A stretch of DNA of 64,000 nt, from contig CANMIS010000001.1 of the NCBI GenBank assembly GCA_947498065.1, positions 558,001-622,000 of the forward strand. Reading direction: 5' to 3'. Position numbers and translations under genes: made by a program. How positions within the stretch are numbered: the first letter of the stretch is position 1; the number at the start of each line of letters is the position of its first letter. The DNA comes from an uncultured Erythrobacter sp. Lineage in GTDB: Bacteria > Pseudomonadota > Alphaproteobacteria > Sphingomonadales > Sphingomonadaceae. Below the pieces are notes generated by a model, which was given only the letters and a program-made list of their open reading frames with translations, had not been told where the DNA came from and ran no database searches. This document shows, piece by piece, positions 33,961 through 42,645 of the stretch.

Positions 33961-35487
33961 ATGAGCGCATTCGGTAAAAAAGGTGGCGCAGGCGGAGGTG
34001 GTGCCGGTGGGCGTCCCGCGTTTGGAGTTGCCCGGCCGATGAAAACGGGCGGAAGCGCGGCAAAAGGTGGCGAGCAATTCCCGCCTTTGCCCGACGAAGA
34101 GCCTGAGAAAAAAGAAGAGCCGAAACCCGCTCCGGTAAGCACTGGTAATGCCACCGAAGATGCGATGAACCGGCTCGCCGAGCGCGCCGCAAGCATCAAC
34201 GAAGGCCCCGGCGAAGAAGGCGGCTTTGAAGCCAGCGTTCACAAAATCAAAGAACAGGTGCTTCCGCGCTTGCTCGAACGTGTCGACCCAGAAGCGGCTG
34301 CGACGCTTTCCAAAGAGGAGCTGTCGGAAGAATTCCGCCCTATTATCATGGAAGTGCTGGCCGAACTTAAGGTCACACTGAACCGCCGCGAGCAATTCGC
34401 GCTGGAAAAAGTTCTGATCGACGAGCTGCTCGGCTTCGGCCCGCTTGAAGAGCTGCTGACCGATCCAGACGTGTCCGATATCATGGTCAACGGCCCTGAT
34501 CAGACCTATATTGAAAAAGGCGGTAAGCTGACCATCGCACCGATCCGGTTCCGCGATGAACAGCACCTCTTCCAGATTGCTCAGCGCATCGTGAACCAGG
34601 TTGGCCGCCGCGTCGACCAAACCACGCCGCTGGCCGATGCCCGCTTGAAAGACGGCTCACGTGTTAACGTGATCGTGCCGCCACTCAGCCTCAAAGGCAC
34701 CGCGATCTCCATTCGTAAGTTCTCTGAGAAGCCAATTACCTTGGACATGCTCAAGGACTTTGGTTCGATGGACGAGAAGATGTGTACAGCGCTCAAAATC
34801 GCTGGCGCATGCCGGATGAATATCGTCATCTCTGGCGGTACGGGTTCAGGTAAAACCACCATGCTCAACGCTCTGTCGAAAATGATCGACCCGGGCGAGC
34901 GCGTGCTGACCATTGAGGATGCGGCCGAGCTTCGCTTGCAGCAGCCACACTGGCTGCCGCTGGAAACACGTCCGCCTAACCTAGAAGGTCAAGGCGCGAT
35001 TACCATCGGTGACCTTGTTAAGAACGCCCTGCGTATGCGCCCAGACCGCATCATCCTGGGTGAGATTCGTGGCGCGGAATGTTTCGACCTTCTCGCCGCC
35101 ATGAACACCGGCCACGATGGCTCAATGTGTACGCTTCACGCCAACTCACCACGTGAGTGCCTGGGCCGTATGGAAAACATGATCCTGATGGGCGACATCA
35201 AGATCCCGAAACAAGCGATCTCCACTCAGATCGCCGAATCGGTCGATCTGATCGTTCAGGTAAAACGTCTGCGTGATGGTTCACGCCGCACCACCGACAT
35301 CACCGAGGTTATCGGGATGGAAGGCGATGTGATCGTGACCCAGAACCTGTTCAAGTTCGAATATCTCGACGAGAGCGAAGACGGCAAGATCCTGGGCGAA
35401 TTCCGCGCCTCTGGCCTGCGTCCTTACACGCTTGAAAAAGCGCGTCAGTACGGCTTTGACCAGGCGTACCTTGAGGCTTGCCTTTAA
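33961..35487 (+). CDS. cpaF: CpaF-family secretion ATPase
   Basis: A 508-aa hexameric ATPase of the Tad/type IVb pilus secretion class. The Walker A motif is GGTGSGKTT (about 292-300), the Asp box is LTIEDAAELRLQQ and the His box region is MNTGHDGSMCTLHAN. The first 90 residues are disordered, Gly-rich then charged, as in other CpaF proteins. The ATG at 33961 follows a GGGGG stretch; a GTG ten codons upstream is less likely. In most genomes cpaF is followed by tadB/tadC; here none follows, and the next gene is convergent. It may serve a distant cpa locus. Confidence 0.92.
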   Translation: MSAFGKKGGAGGGGAGGRPAFGVARPMKTGGSAAKGGEQFPPLPDEEPEKKEEPKPAPVSTGNATEDAMNRLAERAASINEGPGEEGGFEASVHKIKEQVLPRLLERVDPEAAATLSKEELSEEFRPIIMEVLAELKVTLNRREQFALEKVLIDELLGFGPLEELLTDPDVSDIMVNGPDQTYIEKGGKLTIAPIRFRDEQHLFQIAQRIVNQVGRRVDQTTPLADARLKDGSRVNVIVPPLSLKGTAISIRKFSEKPITLDMLKDFGSMDEKMCTALKIAGACRMNIVISGGTGSGKTTMLNALSKMIDPGERVLTIEDAAELRLQQPHWLPLETRPPNLEGQGAITIGDLVKNALRMRPDRIILGEIRGAECFDLLAAMNTGHDGSMCTLHANSPRECLGRMENMILMGDIKIPKQAISTQIAESVDLIVQVKRLRDGSRRTTDITEVIGMEGDVIVTQNLFKFEYLDESEDGKILGEFRASGLRPYTLEKARQYGFDQAYLEACL

Positions 35488-35495
35488 TCGAGTGC

Positions 35496-35518
35496 TCGCG
35501 GGTTCATAAGGCCCGCGA
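35496..35518. terminator. Hairpin between convergent cpaF and a small membrane gene
   Basis: TCGCGGG/CCCGCGA pairs over 7 bp around a 9-nt loop, just after the cpaF stop and before the end of the opposite gene. Only short T/A tracts flank it, so termination is plausible but weak. Confidence 0.45.
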
Positions 35519-35524
35519 AACTTT

Positions 35525-35767
35525 CTAGCCATTCAGCAAGACGGGCAGCGACAGCGTCAGCAGACCCATGCCCATAATCGCGGACAGCACGAATAAGCTT
35601 GTCCACGGCACCCAGCCGACTCGTTCAAGCTGATCGATCGGGCGTTCTTTGCTGCGTCGCCGGTCCATCCACGATGCGAAGCCGGCAAACACCATCAATG
35701 CCGCGCCGACAAGCGCGAGGATCAGCGCGTCGCTGGCGAACAGCAGATCGTGTACAAACTCCATCAT
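35525..35767 (-). CDS. Small two-helix membrane protein, unknown
   Basis: Not recognised. From the ATG at 35767 the product is 80 aa with two hydrophobic segments (DALILALVGAALMVFAGFA and LFVLSAIMGMGLLTLSLPVL), separated by a basic loop MDRRRSKERP. A further ATG at 35800 would add 11 residues; longer versions would overlap the divergent transporter gene. It probably sits in the inner membrane. It converges with cpaF. Confidence 0.6.
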   Translation of the reverse strand: MMEFVHDLLFASDALILALVGAALMVFAGFASWMDRRRSKERPIDQLERVGWVPWTSLFVLSAIMGMGLLTLSLPVLLNG

Positions 35768-35849
35768 CGCGGGCGCGGCTATAGCCATGACGGGCTTCAT
35801 GGCAATGCTACGCTTGTGAAACGCGGCGATCCGCTTACACGCGAGACCT

Positions 35850-36761
35850 ATGGATGGTTCGATTGCCCGCCCTCGCCCAATGCTTGCCCTGGGTATTCGA
35901 CTGATCACAGCGGGCACGCTGGCGACCATGGCGATGCTGGTGAAGCTGGCCAGTGAAAAAGGCGTGCATCTGGCCGAGCTGATATTTTGGCGTCAGGCGC
36001 TGACCTTCATCGCGATAGCTGCCATTCTTTGGGCGACGGGGCGGCTCGCGCAGACCAAGACCAAACGCATGGGCGCCCATGTCCGCCGCGCTGTTGCGGG
36101 GCTGACCGGCATGTTCTGCGTTTACGGCGCAGTCACCTTGCTGCCACTCGCCGAAGCGACTGCGATCAGCTTCACCACCCCGTTTTTTGCGGTGATGATC
36201 TCGGTGATCCTGTTTGGCGAGACGGTCGGCAAATATCGCTGGGGCGCGGTTATCCTAGGTTTTGCCGGGGTGCTGGTGATCGTTCAGCCGGGAGCATCGG
36301 GCATGATCGACCCCATCGGCGCGGCAGTCGGCCTGGTCGCGGCCTTGCTCGTCGCTTTGATTTCGTTCCAGATCCAAGACCTCAACAAGAGCGAGAACCC
36401 CTGGACGATCGTGTTCTGGTTCACCGCTATCACCGCCCCGTTTATGGCGCTGTTCGTGCCATTCGTGATCGAACCGCATGACGGCGAAACCTGGGCGATC
36501 ATCTTCGCCATGGCGGCGGCGGGCGCGCTTGGGCAAATCCTACTCACCACCTCGCTGCGCTTTGGCTCCGCGGCGGTGATCATCGTGATGGACTACACCT
36601 CGCTGCTATGGGCAACCTTGTACGGAGTGCTCATTTTCTCCAGCCCGCCTTCGGCCAATTTGTGGCTCGGCGCTCCGCTTATCATTGCTGCAGGGCTGCT
36701 CATCGCATATCGCGAACGAATGCTGGCAAGTGGCAAGACAGGTTCATCTGCTGCGAGCTAG
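35850..36761 (+). CDS. EamA/DMT-family transporter
   Basis: A 303-aa inner-membrane exporter with about ten hydrophobic segments in two EamA repeats. ITAGTLATMAMLVKLASEKG and LAEATAISFTTPFFAVMISV mark the first half; SLRFGSAAVIIVMDYTSLLW marks the second. The end is basic and cytoplasmic. Substrate unknown. It differs in sequence from the other EamA gene at 30.3 kb. A 43-aa lipoprotein gene follows 33 bp downstream. Confidence 0.87.
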   Translation: MDGSIARPRPMLALGIRLITAGTLATMAMLVKLASEKGVHLAELIFWRQALTFIAIAAILWATGRLAQTKTKRMGAHVRRAVAGLTGMFCVYGAVTLLPLAEATAISFTTPFFAVMISVILFGETVGKYRWGAVILGFAGVLVIVQPGASGMIDPIGAAVGLVAALLVALISFQIQDLNKSENPWTIVFWFTAITAPFMALFVPFVIEPHDGETWAIIFAMAAAGALGQILLTTSLRFGSAAVIIVMDYTSLLWATLYGVLIFSSPPSANLWLGAPLIIAAGLLIAYRERMLASGKTGSSAAS

Positions 36762-36794
36762 TGAGACAGCGAAACCAAACGAAAGGCAGACATA

Positions 36795-36926
36795 ATGGTC
36801 CGCAAAACTCTGATCGCCGCTGCAATGGCCGCGCTTACCCTCACCTCCGCCGCCTGCAACACTGTGAAGGGCTTGGGCGAGGATATCCAATCCGTCGGTG
36901 AGGCTGGCGAAGACGCCATCGATTGA
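36795..36926 (+). CDS. Entericidin A/B-family small lipoprotein
   Basis: A 43-codon gene. The peptide begins MVRKTLIAAAMAALTLTSAA, has a lipobox with Cys at position 21 (TSAAC) and continues NTVKGLGEDIQSVGEAG, the entericidin pattern. Such lipoproteins act in envelope stress or programmed lysis in enterics; the role in alphaproteobacteria is unknown. An AAAGGCAG site lies 8 bp before the ATG. It may share the EamA transcript. Confidence 0.85.
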   Translation: MVRKTLIAAAMAALTLTSAACNTVKGLGEDIQSVGEAGEDAID

Positions 36927-36943
36927 TAGCTAAGGGCTGAGCC

Positions 36944-37540
36944 TCAGCCTTTTCGATAAATCAGCATCAGATTGTTCGCGGGCATTTCCTGGCGATTTGC
37001 CCGCGTGAAGCCATGATCCTTTGCGGCTTTGTCGATGTCGGCAATGTCACGAATGCCCCATTCGGAGTTGCGTTCGCGCAGGCCTGCATCAAACGCTAAG
37101 TTCGATGGTGCGGGCTCCACCCCTGCCTCGAAATACGGTCCGTAGAGGATCAGCGGCGCGCCCTTCCCTAAGACGCCTGCGGCACCTGCGAGTAGTCCGA
37201 GTGTGGCCGACCATGGGCTAATGTGGATCATGTTGACGCACAGCATCGCATCTGCACGTTCAACCGGCCAATCGGCAGGCGCGTTGGCATCGAGATGGAC
37301 CGGCGCGAGCAGGTTCTCGCCCTCATATTCTGAGCGATAGGCGGCGATCGATTCCAGAGCCTCTGGAGATGGATCGCTTGGCTGCCAGGTCAGCTTAGGA
37401 AACGCGTCTGCAAAATAGACCGCATGTTCGCCGCTGCCGCTTGCCACCTCCAGCACCGTTCCGCCATCAGGCAGCTCGCGAGCCAGGACATCCGCAATCG
37501 CCTCACGGTTGCGCAATGTCGCGGGCGCATGCTTCTTCAT
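36944..37540 (-). CDS. DUF938 SAM-dependent methyltransferase-like protein
   Basis: A 198-aa class-I methyltransferase fold. The SAM-binding loop is VLEVASGSGEHAVYFA, followed by the family-specific WQPSDPSP and VNMIHISPWSAT and the end NNLMLIYRK. DUF938 proteins have no established substrate. It lies 3 bp after the AMP ligase gene on the same strand, so the two are likely co-transcribed. Confidence 0.88.
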   Translation of the reverse strand: MKKHAPATLRNREAIADVLARELPDGGTVLEVASGSGEHAVYFADAFPKLTWQPSDPSPEALESIAAYRSEYEGENLLAPVHLDANAPADWPVERADAMLCVNMIHISPWSATLGLLAGAAGVLGKGAPLILYGPYFEAGVEPAPSNLAFDAGLRERNSEWGIRDIADIDKAAKDHGFTRANRQEMPANNLMLIYRKG

Positions 37541-37543
37541 CGG

Positions 37544-39097
37544 TCAGTTAACCTGCCGCTCCTGCCCCTCCCAATAGGGCGCGCGCAATTGGCGGCGCAG
37601 GATCTTGCCGGTCGGATTGCGCGGCATCACCTCGATTACATCAATGCTCTTGGGCACCTTGAAACCGGCTAGCTGCTCGCGCGCATAGGCGATCACATCA
37701 TCGGTATCGACCGTCTGCCCCGGCTTGGGAACGATGCAGGCCTTCACCGCCTCGCCCCATTTGTCATCAGGCACGCCGATCACCGCCACTTCGCCAACCG
37801 CTGGGTGGCCGTAAATCGCGCTTTCAACCTGCGCAGGATAGACGTTCTCCCCGCCAGAGATGATCATGTCTTTGATGCGGTCCTGAATGTAGATGTAGCC
37901 ATCATCATCCATGATCGCGGCATCACCAGTGTAGAGCCAGCCATCGCGGATCGTCTTTTCGGTCGCCTCTGGCAGGTTCCAATAACCAAGCATGTTGGAG
38001 GGCGATTTGACAACAATCTCGCCAATTGTGCCGCGCGGCACTTCATTGCTGTTTTCATCGAAAATGCGGATATCGGTGCCCGGCATCGCGCATCCGACAG
38101 AGCGCATCCGCTCATTGCCCTCAATCGAATGATCCTCTGGCCTCAGCATGGTTACCGTGCCGCAGGTTTCCGTCATGCCGAACACTTGCAGGAAACCCGC
38201 CTGGGGCATGGTGCGCACCGCCTCTTTCAGCAGCTCCAGCGGCATCGGCGCCGCGCCATACATGATGTATTTAACGCCGCTGAAATCGACATCTTTTGCG
38301 TTCGGATGCTGAATTACCATTTGCAAGGCGGCCGGCACGATGAAGGACTGCGTAGCCCCCGCCGTAATGCCTTTGAGGAACTCGCCAGGTTCAAACTCTT
38401 CCTGGATCAGCGCGCGGATACCGTTGGCGATCGAAGCGATCACAATTCCTGTGCCGCCAATATGCGCGCAGGGCATGGCGACCAACATACAATCATCGGG
38501 CCCGGGGCTGTTCCACGGATCGCCCGCCTCTTTTGAGGTGTTGCGCAACGCGACCAGCGCCGCATTGCTCAGCTCGGCTCCCTTGGGATTGCCGGTGGTA
38601 CCGCTGGTGTAGAGCTGAAGCACAGCATCATCGGGCCCGGACGGGGTGAAGCTGGCCGGAGCGGCTGCCTCAATCGCGGCGTACATCTCTGGCTCTTCGA
38701 TGATTTTTACCGTCGCTGCGATCTCTGGCGCGAGCTTGGCGACGACATCGGCAAAGCCTGTGCCTGTGATCATCAGCTTCGCGCCGGTGTCTTTCAGGAT
38801 GTAGGCGACCTCTGGCGGGGCGAGCCGCCAGCCAATCGGCGCCATCACCGCGCCCATGCGCGCCGCGGCCAGGAACATCGCGTAATAGATCGTGCGGTTC
38901 TTACCCAGCCACGCGATCCGATCTCCCTTGGCGATACCGTTCGCTTCAAACACGGTGATCATCCGGCGGGTCAGATCATCCAGCTCAGCAAATGTTACCG
39001 TATCGCCGTCCTGTTCAAAGGCCGTCTGGTCCGGGCGTTCGCTGGCCCAATGGGAAACGAATGCATCAAAGGTGCAATGCGCCTGTGCGGTCACCAA
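37544..39097 (-). CDS. Fatty-acid--CoA ligase-like AMP-forming enzyme
   Basis: A 517-aa ANL-superfamily enzyme that would activate a carboxylic acid as acyl-AMP and then as thioester. The phosphate-binding loop is LYTSGTTGNPKG, the adenine motif is YGAAPMP, the A8 hinge region is YTGDAAIMDDDGYIYIQDR and the C-terminal catalytic Lys is in PRNPTGKILRR. Start is TTG or the adjacent GTG; a GGAGAGAG site fits either. The chain length is unknown. It is downstream of Aba4 on the same strand. Confidence 0.9.
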   Translation of the reverse strand: MVTAQAHCTFDAFVSHWASERPDQTAFEQDGDTVTFAELDDLTRRMITVFEANGIAKGDRIAWLGKNRTIYYAMFLAAARMGAVMAPIGWRLAPPEVAYILKDTGAKLMITGTGFADVVAKLAPEIAATVKIIEEPEMYAAIEAAAPASFTPSGPDDAVLQLYTSGTTGNPKGAELSNAALVALRNTSKEAGDPWNSPGPDDCMLVAMPCAHIGGTGIVIASIANGIRALIQEEFEPGEFLKGITAGATQSFIVPAALQMVIQHPNAKDVDFSGVKYIMYGAAPMPLELLKEAVRTMPQAGFLQVFGMTETCGTVTMLRPEDHSIEGNERMRSVGCAMPGTDIRIFDENSNEVPRGTIGEIVVKSPSNMLGYWNLPEATEKTIRDGWLYTGDAAIMDDDGYIYIQDRIKDMIISGGENVYPAQVESAIYGHPAVGEVAVIGVPDDKWGEAVKACIVPKPGQTVDTDDVIAYAREQLAGFKVPKSIDVIEVMPRNPTGKILRRQLRAPYWEGQERQVN

Positions 39098-39184
39098 TCT
39101 CTCTCCGATTTATCTGTTTTGTTTATCGTGCAGTTTACGCACGGCAGCGCCAATTTGCCAAGCAGATTGCGGGATTGGCTGAGG

Positions 39185-39634
39185 TCAGCTCCAGCGCCCA
39201 TTGGCGCGCGCTGCTGGCTCTCGCACAATCAGCCAGATCAGCAGACCCAGCGGCCCAGCCATCAAGGTCGCGAGCAGGATCGGCACTTGGACAATCCGGG
39301 AGATGCCCTTTGCATCGGCATCGCGGGCAATCCAGATGCCGACAAACAGGTCAAAGGCGAGAAAATGCGTCCAGCCAATCGTCACGCCCGCATCGCTGGC
39401 AAAGATCGCGCGCACGCCTTCAATGGTGTTGAAATTCGCGCCCGCACCGCTCTCATTGGGCAGCAATCCAGTGAGCACGCCGATCAGGGACACGCCATAG
39501 ACCAGGCACAGAATGCCAACCCCGACATACAGCACGGCGGCCAGGATCGCCGGGCTGCGCGGCAGGAACGCCAGCGCGATCCAAGCGACAATGCCGAGCA
39601 GGTTCACCGCGCCAAAAATTGCATTCCAATCCAT
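39185..39634 (-). CDS. Aba4-like membrane protein (DUF4281)
   Basis: A 149-aa protein with four hydrophobic segments. GWTHFLAFDLFVGIWI and the following TLMAGPLGLLIWLI match the Aba4/DUF4281 family. The plant member is required for neoxanthin formation; bacterial members occur in carotenoid-making groups, but none is needed to be an enzyme. The ATG at 39634 has GGGAG 8 bp upstream, better than a TTG two codons earlier. No carotenoid genes are adjacent. Confidence 0.85.
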   Translation of the reverse strand: MDWNAIFGAVNLLGIVAWIALAFLPRSPAILAAVLYVGVGILCLVYGVSLIGVLTGLLPNESGAGANFNTIEGVRAIFASDAGVTIGWTHFLAFDLFVGIWIARDADAKGISRIVQVPILLATLMAGPLGLLIWLIVREPAARANGRWS

Positions 39635-39668
39635 CGCCAATGCTCCCTTAAGCCCCCGCAGGGCTTGC

Positions 39669-40388
39669 TTAACCTTGCTCGGCCTGCTGCTCGAGCCGTT
39701 CGAGACGCTGGCGCCATTCGCGCGCGGCCCGCTTCATCGCGTCATTGTTATGAATGAACCGCCCGGCCGCCTTACGCATGGCTAGCCCAAGCGCCGCCTC
39801 TGACACCACTCGCGCATCGATGGAGCGATAGGACGCCCATTTCCCGCCCAGCATCGGATCGAGCACAGGACTGGCGATCATTGCCAGCTTTTCCCCGACC
39901 CTTAAGTCATTGGTGCGCGGCCCGCGCAGCAGGCCGGGGCGCAGGATATCGAGCCGCTTAAACCCAACCTTGGACAGCGCCGTCTCGGTCTCTCCTTTGA
40001 CCTTCAGATAGAAGGTTTTGGAGCGCCAATCCGCACCGGCCGAGCTGACCATAACCAGATTGGTAATGCCAGCCTCCACCGCCGCCTCTGCGGTGGCAAG
40101 CACGAGGTCATGATCGACCTTGCGAAATGCCTCTTCATCGCGGCCTGACTTCTTCCAAGTGGTGCCCAGCGCACAGATCAAAGTGCGCGGCTTGATCGTT
40201 TCAAACACCTCGCCCCATTTATCCGGAGTGGCGACATACATTTCCATGCGCGCGCCGTCGGGTAGTGGAGCCTCGCGCCGCGAGACACCAATGATGCGAA
40301 CGTCGTCGACATCATTGCTGGTCTCGATCACGCGCCGACCAATCAGGCCGGTCGCACCGACTAGGGCAATGCGGCAGATCTCAGACAT
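39669..40388 (-). CDS. NAD(P)-binding oxidoreductase (HTATIP2/NmrA-like atypical SDR)
   Basis: A 239-aa Rossmann protein. The nucleotide-binding loop is ALVGATGLIGRRV, a later VMVSSAGADWRS lies at the usual substrate strand, and YLKVKGETE supplies the YxxxK pair. DILRPGLLRGPR is typical of the atypical SDR branch with HTATIP2. A GAGG site before the ATG supports this start over an upstream TTG. Eight bp after dgt, with Aba4 following; probable operon. Substrate unknown. Confidence 0.85.
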   Translation of the reverse strand: MSEICRIALVGATGLIGRRVIETSNDVDDVRIIGVSRREAPLPDGARMEMYVATPDKWGEVFETIKPRTLICALGTTWKKSGRDEEAFRKVDHDLVLATAEAAVEAGITNLVMVSSAGADWRSKTFYLKVKGETETALSKVGFKRLDILRPGLLRGPRTNDLRVGEKLAMIASPVLDPMLGGKWASYRSIDARVVSEAALGLAMRKAAGRFIHNNDAMKRAAREWRQRLERLEQQAEQG

Positions 40389-40396
40389 TCGCCACC

Positions 40397-41569
40397 TCAA
40401 ACATTAGAAAGCCCCTGCGGCGCTTCGCCGTAAATCTTGGTGCAGGCCTCCATCGCGAACCGGTCGCTCATCCCGGCGATGAAATCGGCGATTGTGCGCG
40501 CACGCTGCGGATCGTCCTTGGGCAGGCGCGCCTGCCATTCGGGCGGCATTAGGCGATGATCCTGAGAATAGGCCGCGAACAAACGCGCCACCACATCGCG
40601 CGCGCGGCCAGCGGCGGCGACTTGTTCCGGGTGGTAGTAGAGCTTGTCGTACATGAAGGTCTTTAGCGATCGTTCCTGAGCGGCAAAGCCGGGCGAGAAT
40701 CCAGCCAGCTGTTTGCCAGCGGCGCGCACCTCATCCACCGAGGTCATGCCGCTGATATTGGCGCGCGTGTGCTCTAACACATCGTTGACCATCAGGCCGA
40801 TTTGATCGCGCACCAGCTCGCGCAATTGCCGCTCTCGCGGGGCGTTGGGAAAGCGTTTTTCGACCGCCCGCCACTGGTGTTCGAGGAAATCCAATTCAAG
40901 CAGGTCATCCAGGTCTAAGAACCCAGCGCGCAGGCCATCATCAATGTCGTGATTGTCATAGGCGATATCATCGGCGACCGCCGCGATCTGCGCCTCCAAT
41001 GATGGCCAAGCGCCCAAATCAAACGGGAACGCCGCATCCAGCTCCGCCAGGGCCCAATTGGGCGCCTCGACCGGGCCATTGTGCTTGGCCAGCCCTTCTA
41101 GCAGGTCCCAGGTTAGGTTGAGCCCATCATAATCGGGATAGGGCGATTCCAAGCGCATCAGCGTGCGCATCGACTGCGCATTATGGCAGAACCCGCCATG
41201 CCGCTGCATCGCCTCTGACAGCGCCGCCTCGCCCGCATGGCCAAAGGGCGGATGCCCCATATCATGCGCCAGACACAGCGCCTCGGTCAGATCCTCGTCC
41301 AAACCCAGCGCGCGGGCAAGAACGCGGCCAATCTGCGCCACTTCCAAGCTGTGGGTTAGCCGCGTGCGGTAATGATCGCCTTCTGGCGCGATAAAGACCT
41401 GAGTTTTGGATTTGAGCCGGCGGAAGCTCATTGAGTGGATGATGCGGTCACGGTCGCGCTGAAACTCGCTGCGCGGTCCCCGCACCTCGGCGCGCGCCGA
41501 GCCTGAGCGATTGTCAAATTCGCGGCCGCGCGGTGCGGCGGGGTCAGCGGCGTAAGGGGCGCGGGTCAT
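40397..41569 (-). CDS. dgt: Deoxyguanosinetriphosphate triphosphohydrolase-like protein
   Basis: A 390-aa HD-domain enzyme that splits dNTPs into deoxynucleoside and triphosphate. The metal-binding HD set is visible: H in TRLTHSLEVAQIG, AHDMGHPPFGHAGE (HD pair) and the later DD in AVADDIAYDNHDIDD. The N-terminal FQRDRDRIIHSMSFRRLK is diagnostic. Full length for the short (type 2) class. First gene of a minus-strand group with the SDR, Aba4, AMP ligase and DUF938. Confidence 0.95.
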   Translation of the reverse strand: MTRAPYAADPAAPRGREFDNRSGSARAEVRGPRSEFQRDRDRIIHSMSFRRLKSKTQVFIAPEGDHYRTRLTHSLEVAQIGRVLARALGLDEDLTEALCLAHDMGHPPFGHAGEAALSEAMQRHGGFCHNAQSMRTLMRLESPYPDYDGLNLTWDLLEGLAKHNGPVEAPNWALAELDAAFPFDLGAWPSLEAQIAAVADDIAYDNHDIDDGLRAGFLDLDDLLELDFLEHQWRAVEKRFPNAPRERQLRELVRDQIGLMVNDVLEHTRANISGMTSVDEVRAAGKQLAGFSPGFAAQERSLKTFMYDKLYYHPEQVAAAGRARDVVARLFAAYSQDHRLMPPEWQARLPKDDPQRARTIADFIAGMSDRFAMEACTKIYGEAPQGLSNV

Positions 41570-41839
41570 ATCGATCCTAGCGCGCTTAAGTCAGCGCACC
41601 GTTCACCACAACCTGAACAGAGAGCGAACGCATTCATAAAGGTCAGATATTCGCCAGACATATTGAGCTCGCGGGGCCGCTCGTTGTTTCAACTGAGCAG
41701 CCCCTCAGCCTGTCGGTTAGCGACCCGATGGCTCGGACGGCAGCGCGTCATCACCACTGGTAAGAACTTACATCGGTGTGAATAGGGCGCGACTTGTAAG
41801 AACGCGACAAATCGTGGGTGAGACGGGGTCGGCTGCCGC

Positions 41840-42556
41840 TTATCCCGGCAAATCCGCGCCGAGCAGCCAATTCGCCGCCGCCTCGCAGTGAATCCGGGTC
41901 GAATCGAACACTGGCAAGATGTTTGCGTCGACATCCACGACCAGATTCATCTCGGTGCAGGCCAAAACAATCGCCTTGGCGCCCTCTTGTTCTTTATTGG
42001 TGATGATGGTGCGGATGGATCGTTCGGCATCGCGGGTCGCTTTGCCGACCATCAATTGCTCATAAATGATCCGGTCGAGCAGCTCGACATTGTCCATATT
42101 CGGCGGGAGCAGGTCGACACCGTGCGCGACCAGCCGCTTGCGATAGAAACTCTCGGTCATCACATTGCGAGTCCCGATCAAGGCCGCGTTTTTACAGCCA
42201 GCCGCCTGCATCGCCGCGCCGACAGTCTCCGCGATGTGCAGGATCGGGATGCCAACCGCGCCCGCGACATCCTCATAAAGCTTGTGCATCGAGTTCGCGC
42301 AGATGATCAGCGCGCCCGCGCCTGCGCCTTCCAAACGTTTCGCGCTCTCAGACAAGACGCCTGCTGCGCGTTTCCAATCGGCATCTTCGCGCAGGCCATA
42401 GAGCTCGCAAAAGTCGTGGCTTTCGATGAGCAGCGGTGCGCTCGCCATGGGGCGGCCATGCTTTTGTCCGTCTTTTTGGATGATGCGATTGATGCGGTCG
42501 TAATACATGGCGGTCGAAACCCAGCTCATGCCGCCAATCAGGCCCAATTTTCTCAA
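41840..42556 (-). CDS. Aspartate/glutamate racemase-family protein
   Basis: A 238-aa PLP-independent racemase-like protein. The two catalytic cysteines lie in ICANSMH and LACTEMN. The N-terminus KLGLIGGMSWVSTAMYYDRI is typical of the YgeA/aspartate racemase group. Start is TTG with an AGGG-type site. It could supply D-amino acids for the wall or broaden racemase activity as YgeA does; the substrate is not determined. Confidence 0.88.
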   Translation of the reverse strand: MRKLGLIGGMSWVSTAMYYDRINRIIQKDGQKHGRPMASAPLLIESHDFCELYGLREDADWKRAAGVLSESAKRLEGAGAGALIICANSMHKLYEDVAGAVGIPILHIAETVGAAMQAAGCKNAALIGTRNVMTESFYRKRLVAHGVDLLPPNMDNVELLDRIIYEQLMVGKATRDAERSIRTIITNKEQEGAKAIVLACTEMNLVVDVDANILPVFDSTRIHCEAAANWLLGADLPG

Positions 42557-42645
42557 AGGTAATCCCTAAATCTAAAAAGCCCTGTTGCTCCCCGCCTTAG
42601 CGAGCGAGGAGCCAGCGCGCTACAGACTTTACAAGATTTGATGAG

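Noticed and set aside
41570..41839. Possible small RNA between dgt and the racemase gene
   Set aside because: About 270 bp with no gene or clear stem-loop/terminator combination; I see nothing that can be named.
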